This document shows positions 58,365-64,000 of a DNA stretch of 64,000 nt, in pieces. The notes beneath the pieces are model-generated. The model did not search any database. It was not told the origin of the DNA and saw only the letters and a program-made list of their open reading frames with translations. The first letter of the stretch is position 1. Each line of letters opens with the position of its first letter. The stretch is from Lasioglossum baleicum (taxonomy: Eukaryota > Arthropoda > Insecta > Hymenoptera > Halictidae), in NCBI RefSeq assembly GCF_051020765.1, contig NC_134935.1, positions 7,689,579-7,753,578 on the forward strand, read 5' to 3'. The position numbers and the translations under genes were made by a program.

Positions 58365-58590
58365 CAGTGATAATGTGTTTACATGCGTGTAATTATCGGT
58401 ACACAATAATGTATCGTGACATCGATATTTATTTCCTTGCATAGAAAAATAGCAATGCTACTGATATACCAGTAGTTCATGCTTAACAACAACTACTGGA
58501 ACATCAGTAGCATTGCTATTTTTCTATGCAAGGAAATAAATATAGATGTCCATATAGGTAACTACACGCATGTAAACACACTATCATAAC
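58365..58590. repeat. Long hairpin with a perfect 40-bp inner stem
   Basis: TATTTATTTCCTTGCATAGA onward (58426-58465) is exactly complementary to 58503-58542. Outside this the arms continue with mismatches to TGTTTACATGCGTGTA and TACACGCATGTAAACA. Inside, CCAGTAGTT and AACTACTGG pair around a loop near 58483. The perfect inner stem argues for a young element or selection for pairing. Confidence 0.85.
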
Positions 58591-60550
58591 AGGATAAGTA
58601 GAGTGAGAGACGAATTTTAATCTGGGGACATTTGTGAGGTTATGAGATAAGTGACGATAGATGGCGCAGAGCGCGTCAGAGGAGGAGTTGCGATCGTCGA
58701 CCATTGAGGGCGATCTTGTAGAGGCCTGACCGCCGAGGAGTGTGCAAGAGCGCAAGAGAGTGCAAGAGCGTCAAGAGAGTACAAGCGTCAAGGGAAAAGC
58801 ATTTATACATTTATATACATTTGTTCTTTTAATATATATATATCCACAGTATTTTGGTACAATATTACTGCTTCTCTGTTAATTACAACCACAACATTGA
58901 GCTGGTATCCCGAATTGTTCGAAACGCTTCGAACATTCCCCTTCGTATCTTCTGTAATGTAATCAATGATTTTCTACGAATAGCGCTTCACATTCTATAT
59001 AGGACGGGTCAATAACACAGCAAGACAGTTTCTCTCGCGATGATTCCACAACTCGCACTGCGACGATTCGAGATCTCGGCTGCGTCGAGCCTGGAAATTC
59101 GAAATTGGCTGCACGCTAATAATTAAAGAGGTTCCGATGAAATTGCTCGCAGGATCTGTGAACTTCCTAATTAAGTTTTCCACTTCCGGACGGTTCCGTT
59201 CGAGAAGAGACCCTCGCTCCGATCGTGGAAAAACTTTTTCGCTCTTCTTCGATCGTCCCGTACAGATACGTCCACGTAATTTCACTGCTCGTGATTTAGC
59301 GTTGCCGACCGTGTCGCGGCAATATTTCCGATGATATTGGTCCAAAAGTTGTAATGAAATCTACATCGATTACGGAGGAAGCACAAAACATAACATAATA
59401 CGAAATATAAATTTTTCTTATTGCAGTTTTAATAACTTCGACTGCCAATCCAAGCGCAATCTTGAAAACTCCTCAATATTGTAAGATGTTGTAAGAATGA
59501 TGTAAGTGTGCATGTCATATGACCGAGTGCGAGTTTAATGTTTAAGTGTTATATATGTTTTTATCGATTTACGTGTCATATATGTTTTTATTGATTTGCA
59601 TGTTGCGTTAATGTTTTGTTAACAAATGTAGGTTTTACGTTGTGATTTTGTTAAAATAACATAGACAGTCCCTTGCGAGCGATTGACGAAGCATCACGTC
59701 GTGTCGAAATATATTTACGAATTCCGTGTCAAGCCTCGTTATAATTTATATTATAATATCAATAAAAAATTACAAGTTCCAATTAAACTCGATACAGTAT
59801 ATTTGTATAAAAATTCGTTTTCCAAGACAAACAATTGTTTTCCCGTTTCTGGGAACCACGACACTGCGGGGGGACGAACGATCTCTTATTTTTACCTTTC
59901 GAAAAAATCACAGTAACGCAAAGCGTAAAGGAAATGCCAAAGTAACGCGACTATCAATTGCACGATTAATCTGAATTGAATTTGAACCGCGGATCGTCGA
60001 CACATTCCCTGGACGTAATAAACGATTCCCAAAATCAAATCGAATTCCCATGGCATACCACTGTACGTGCACATATATTCTGAAAAATATGTGTTAAAGG
60101 GTTAATGCTCGCAGCAGCGTTCAAAACGAGCAAGCGAGCGCGAGGTAAATTGGATTCGCGTTCGCCCGAACGGAATCTTTGTTACATCGATTTCATTTGT
60201 CCGCGGCCAGTCAACATGATTGTCCATTTGTTCCTCCGGCCGTATACCGTACGCTGTATACATATACCGAATATCGGTATCGATTATGGGGCTTGCGGGG
60301 GTTGAGAACCCTCGAGGGGATGCCAGAAGCTGCAGCCGAGCCAGAAGCCACGGCCACTGGTTGAATGTTGTTCTCGCGGAGCAATGTTTGTTCGGTTGGT
60401 CGGTTGTTCGGTCGTTCGTTCGTTCGGTTGCGGTCGAGAAAGTTTCGGGAACCCGGAAGAAAGAGGAACGACGCCCCGGAAAAACCGAGCCACCCACACC
60501 ACAGGATCCCAGGGAACAAAACATCACTGACGCGGTGTTCGTCGAAACGA
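58591..60550. other. Non-coding; several short repeats
   Basis: GCAAGAGAGTGCAAGAGCG-type repeats lie at 58740-58795, a TA run at 58838-58850 and a two-unit ATATATGTTTTTATCGATTT / ATTGATTT repeat at 59548-59600. GGTCGGTTGTTCGGTCGTTC simple sequence lies at 60393-60430. ORFs at 60102-60612 overlap on both strands without domains. Confidence 0.45.
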
Positions 60551-60731
60551 TTCCTCATGAATTAATACTGTTTTCCGTCGACGCGGGACATCGATCGCCA
60601 GAAATCTCTTGAAACTGCGTCGGTACTCCTGTTCGAACTTTCGGGATGTTTGGGTAACTGGTATTTATACATTTTTAAAAATATTTTTGAAGGTACTTCT
60701 TGTAGACACGTTGTCAATATTTATTGCAGAC
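60551..60731. repeat. Direct duplication, copy A
   Basis: It shares ATGAATTAATACTGTTTTCC, 'cgccagaaatctcttgaaac' and 'acttcttgtagacacgttgt' with 61212-61395 in the same order and orientation. The two are 660 bp apart. Confidence 0.85.
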
Positions 60732-61211
60732 TAGAGGGGAGTTGTTGCTCGCTCGCTTCGCGAGCTTTGCGGGTAGGTCTGTTGTAGCTCACTCGCTTTT
60801 CGAGCTCGCGAGAGGGTTAGTGGTACGCATTTTATTTTAACAGACGTCGATAATGTAAATTTCTATTGAAATATTGATTAACATCTGCGACGTTCTATTG
60901 AAATATTGATTAAAAGCTACGACGTCCATTTTTTTTGTTGTATTGAAATATGATTCTAAAAGCACTTTTAGTTTTTCCCGAATTTTCATGTTTCCGAGCA
61001 ACTTTTCTAACTTTTTAAAATCTAAAAACCTGATTCGGACTACAACGAACATTTAAAACGAAAATTAGCCAAATCGGTCCAGCCGTTCTCCCGTGATGTC
61101 GTGACCAACGAACAGCATTTAATAATGATGAAAATCACAGTTACGGAGCGGAAATTATGAAAATCACAGTTACAGGAGAGAAATGGTGAAAATCACAGTT
61201 ACAGAACAGAA
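60732..61211. other. Non-coding; short tandem repeats at right
   Basis: GCTCGCTTCGCGAGCTTTGC / GCTCACTCGCTTTTCGAGCT near-repeats lie at 60748-60815. AGCCAAATCGGTCCAGCCGT near 61070-61088 is a phrase common in arthropod transposons. At 61128-61211 a 30-bp unit TGAAAATCACAGTTACAG repeats three times. Confidence 0.5.
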
Positions 61212-61440
61212 ATTCCCCATGAATTAATACTGTTTTCCGTCGACACCGGCATCGATCGCCAGAAATCTCTTGAAACTGCGTCGGTACTCTTGATCGAACA
61301 ATTTTCCGGATTTTTGGGCAACTGGTATTTATAAATTGTTTGAAACATTTTTTAAGGTACTTCTTGTAGACACGTTGTCAACATTTATTGCAGAAAATTA
61401 AGAAAATCACAGTTACAGAGCGAAATTAATGAAAATAATA
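61212..61440. repeat. Direct duplication, copy B, followed by another 30-bp unit
   Basis: Copy B of 60551-60731 runs to 61395. AAAATCACAGTTACAGAGCG (61403) then continues the short unit that precedes the copy, so the duplicate sits inside a short tandem array. Confidence 0.8.
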
Positions 61441-63380
61441 TCGCTGCGCATACATAGAAGATGGCTTCAGGCTTTGGCAAGGATCGACCTATGATTAGGG
61501 TACCACGGGGTAGATAAAGGACCGCGCGCATAATCGCACATTCTGATATGCTGGTTGCTTGGGGTCCCTGAAGTGTGCCAGGGCAGTGCAGCAGGTGTCG
61601 TCACAGGAGAGGTTCAGGGACGTAGTCGGCTGGATTTCAGTGTGGGAGGTCGCAGCAACGCTAAAACCTAATGGACCAGGCTCCTTTGAAGGCAGACAGC
61701 GGCCGCTTAGCCCCGATTCTCTCCAGAGACATTCCTGCCGAAGGAGTGCATCGGGGCGTTCGTAAAAAGATTAGCTGGCCGACGAGAGGCGCGCCGGTAA
61801 CAATTAACGTTCGACATGACGAGCGTCGTTGAAGAGAGAATTAAAGAGAATCCAAGAGAGTTGAAGAGAAACGAGAAAAGGAACTTTGCTGGGAATTTAA
61901 TTTTGTTCGACGAGAGTTGGGCAATTAGCTTAACAACAAATGCAACTGTGCGTGTCCATTTTTTGGGAGACGTTGCCAAAATGCTGGAAAAAATTCATAT
62001 TCGTGTTGGTAAATTAATCTGGACCTTGAATTTCAAGGTTAAGAGGTCAACAACTTTTTTGTCTCGACCACGTTTAATCTTGTCCGGGTATTTTTTGAGT
62101 TTGAGCGCGTTCGAACAGTGACGCGGGTCGCGTTGTTTCTTCTGTCGCTTCGCACAGGCTTCACTCGCTCTCGCGAATCCTCTTTCGAGGCAGTACAGTA
62201 TTAGGAAATCCGTTTAAATAGAAATCTGTGGCGGAATCCGTGCAGCACGCGCGCCGAGAAAGAGCCGTTGCGTTTCCGAGGGAATTTAATTCACCGCGAT
62301 GGCGACCTCGCGACGATCCTTTTGCTACGACAACGAAGAAGACGCGATTTCCGGAAACGAGATCTCGAGGGGACAGAGGAAAGAGAGTCGTCAGTTAAAA
62401 CACCGGAGTCAGAGAGACCGTGGTTCAATTTTCTACTCCATCCTGAAACAATTAAAGTTATTAACCCACTTGCGCGTCGAAGCAGACTCGTCATCAAGAT
62501 TTCGAAGAAAACCTACTCGATACGTAATTTCCCTGAAACCTAAACAAAATTCCAATTTGTTGTAATACAGCCACCGAAGACTAGATACGCGAAATAAGTC
62601 TTATTAATTATTTATTAGAATGAATTGACGTACGCTTCCGCTGGAAATGATACATGAAATCGCCGCGCGCCGAGTCAAATGGATAGGAAAGAACGAAGCC
62701 ACTAAATGATACGCCATTAATAAATTCAATTTTCCGGTCGACTATTTGCATTCCCAGCAGCGCGGAAACCAAATTGGTAATTAATCCATTAACGTAACCG
62801 GTTGTTTTGCGACAGTTACAGGCACTGATCCGGCAGCAAGAATAATTCAGTCTGAATAATGGAATATTGACAAGCAGCGTTCTAGTTTATATTAACAAAT
62901 ATCGGTATCGCGGGCCAATGTTATTTCACCTGAACTAACTAGGAAGTTCCGCACATTGTGCTGCGGATCTTGCTTTATCAAATAAAGTCTGAAATTTTCC
63001 ATTCCGTGCAGTCATTTCGAATTTGTAATCGCTGAAAATCATAAAGGTTTGATCTCGCCTCTCGAAGTGCATACTCGGAACTTCGTATTTTTCGTAACTT
63101 TCCATTAACGGAGTTGCAACAAAAAGTTGTGTGCTCATGCGACCGTACGATCTGTAGAACGATGTTAAAACGTGAAATTCGGTGAATGTTGAACAGCTGG
63201 TAAAAAGAAACTGCAAAAAAGTATCAGGTCGTTAAGTATGAAACTTGACGAATGTGTTTGAAATGCGTGTTTTAATTGTAAAGTTTTAATTGTCAAGTTT
63301 TATTTGTTAATGACGTGATAGAACGGGAACAAAGTCGCAAGAATATGGCGAGAGGATAACATTAAACCCTTGTTCATCAT
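61441..63380. other. Non-coding, mixed
   Basis: GC-rich at 61490-61800 and 62110-62430. ORFs at 61559-62121 and 62268-62565 overlap antisense ORFs and show no domain. 63270-63310 has an 'aattgtaaagttttaattgt' repeat. Confidence 0.4.
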
Positions 63381-63595
63381 AGCAACTGCAAGTGTGGCTA
63401 CGAAATGAAGGACCTAGACCATGTCTTGTTTCAACGCACATAGAACTAGACTAATTGATGACTTACGCAGGATGGGGATCTTTTTCTGCCCCTCAGGGTC
63501 GATATGTTTCTTGCCAGACCCAACATTCGGCCGTGTTTGCGTATTTTTTACTTTCTTGAAAGAACGCAAATGTCGTTCAAACTGTATTCTGTAAC
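63381..63595 (+). pseudogene. Non-LTR retrotransposon C-terminal knuckle relic
   Basis: The plus-strand translation gives CKCGYEMKDLDHVLFQ, matching the CxCG...D.(D/N)H..(F/W).C knuckle that ends RNase H-type retrotransposon ORF2 proteins; the last cysteine reads as arginine. Stops follow, then another frame gives RLIDDLRRMGIFF and FFTFLKERK, the usual segment after the knuckle. Old and broken. A different sequence from the element at 43652-45226 and in the opposite orientation. Confidence 0.7.
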
Positions 63596-63822
63596 ACAAT
63601 GTAAATTACGTCCAGCTGAATTGGCCCACTGAGAGGTCTGAGTAAGCTTAATCGCTTGCCCTGCGATTTATTTTACGGTTTCAGTGATTATATATCTTAT
63701 ATATCTATTGTATGCTTATAGAATATTATTGACATACATCTTAATTAGAATCTGTTCACAGAATCTCCATCGCGAGTCGGACAAGATATTGTAAGGCAAG
63801 GAGTTAAATAAAAAAAAAAGCA
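63596..63822. other. Probable 3'-UTR / downstream flank of the terminal exon
   Basis: Includes a dispersed block GATTTATTTTACGGTTTC also seen at 18690. If the exon at 63823-64000 is real, this is its 3' untranslated or flanking region on the minus strand. Confidence 0.35.
63667..63672 (-). promoter_or_regulatory. Candidate poly(A) signal AATAAA
   Basis: AATAAA on the minus strand, about 150 nt beyond the stop of the terminal exon. It lies inside a dispersed repeat, so the match may be coincidental; another AATAAA is at about 63301-63306. Confidence 0.25.
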
Positions 63823-64000
63823 TTAAACCCTCTCGGAACATTTCGGATGATCAAACTCGTCGTTGCCATCGTTCGAGTAACATTCTGTTGGGAACGACGG
63901 GCTGGCGAACGTCGGTTTTGCAAAGTAGCCTGGTCCGTAGGTTAGGTTATCGAAGAATATGGTGGGCTGGTCGCTCGGATAGGGTTCCCGGAGGCTCTTT
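63823..64000 (-). CDS. C-terminal coding exon of an unidentified host protein (partial)
   Basis: One minus-strand frame is open for 58 codons from the window edge to TAA at 63823-63825. It includes REPYPSDQPTIFFDNLTYG, then FAKPTFASPSFP and ECYSNDGNDEFDHPKCSERV at the end. Many codons end in G or C, the composition is unlike the AT-rich flank, and the sequence turns AT-rich with a poly(A/T) run immediately after the stop. The stretch has aromatic and proline residues and two cysteines but no domain I can name. The upstream part lies beyond 64000. A chance ORF of this length is possible. Confidence 0.55.
   Translation of the reverse strand, partial: KSLREPYPSDQPTIFFDNLTYGPGYFAKPTFASPSFPTECYSNDGNDEFDHPKCSERV

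Noticed and set aside
58600..58930. Possible solo LTR ending near ACAACATTGAGCTGGTATC
   Set aside because: No matching start, no target duplication, and the primer-site-like phrase is too weak.

Overview
The window looks like non-coding DNA from an animal nuclear genome, most likely an insect and possibly a hymenopteran (ant, bee or relative). There are no operons or tightly packed ORFs, and AT-rich transposon debris alternates with GC- and CpG-rich single-copy islands a few hundred bases long. Recognisable repeats include a mariner relic, a non-LTR retrotransposon with RNase H, TTAA-flanked MITEs, a hAT-like element and a PIF/Harbinger-like element. The order-level assignment is inference from style, not proof.

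Only one stretch looks like host coding sequence: the end of an exon on the minus strand at 63823-64000 (58 codons plus stop, running off the window). The rest is then probably intergenic DNA downstream of that gene, or intron of something larger. Almost all other ORFs are chance ORFs, many lying in CpG-rich islands or tandem repeats.

Layout. 1-650: MITE fragment split by a Harbinger-like element. 1.16-3.93 kb: two tandem-repeat arrays. 5.6-6.5 kb: a MITE split by a long palindrome. 7.1-8.8 kb: another tandem array. 9.4 kb: TTAA MITE. 11.8-13.8 kb: inverted-terminal MITE, then a complete hAT-like element with an 8-bp target duplication. 16.9-18.1 kb: tandem array split by a mariner relic. 19.7-21.0 kb: three elements nested inside one another, then a MITE. 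21.8-24.0 kb: tandem array, 630-bp palindrome, tandem array. 26.7-29.2 kb: palindromic MITE and fragments. 31.2-31.7 kb: two MITEs in the same orientation. 33.6 kb: 30-bp minisatellite. 35.2-40.4 kb: two composite palindrome-plus-tail elements and two MITEs. 43.6-45.4 kb: MITE split by a 5'-truncated retrotransposon with a 12-bp target duplication. 48-50 kb: small MITEs. 51.4-51.9 kb: minisatellite. 53.9-58.6 kb: four inverted-repeat elements. 60.5-61.4 kb: duplicated segment. 63.4 kb: second retrotransposon relic. 63.8-64.0 kb: host exon.

The biology here is mostly transposon ecology. One composite element family pairs a near-perfect palindrome with a conserved tail (19.9, 35.2 and 39.7 kb, with a solo palindrome at 26.7 kb and a solo tail end at 29.1 kb). 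Nested insertions let several families be ordered in time. I found no tRNA, rRNA, CRISPR or convincing conserved microRNA.
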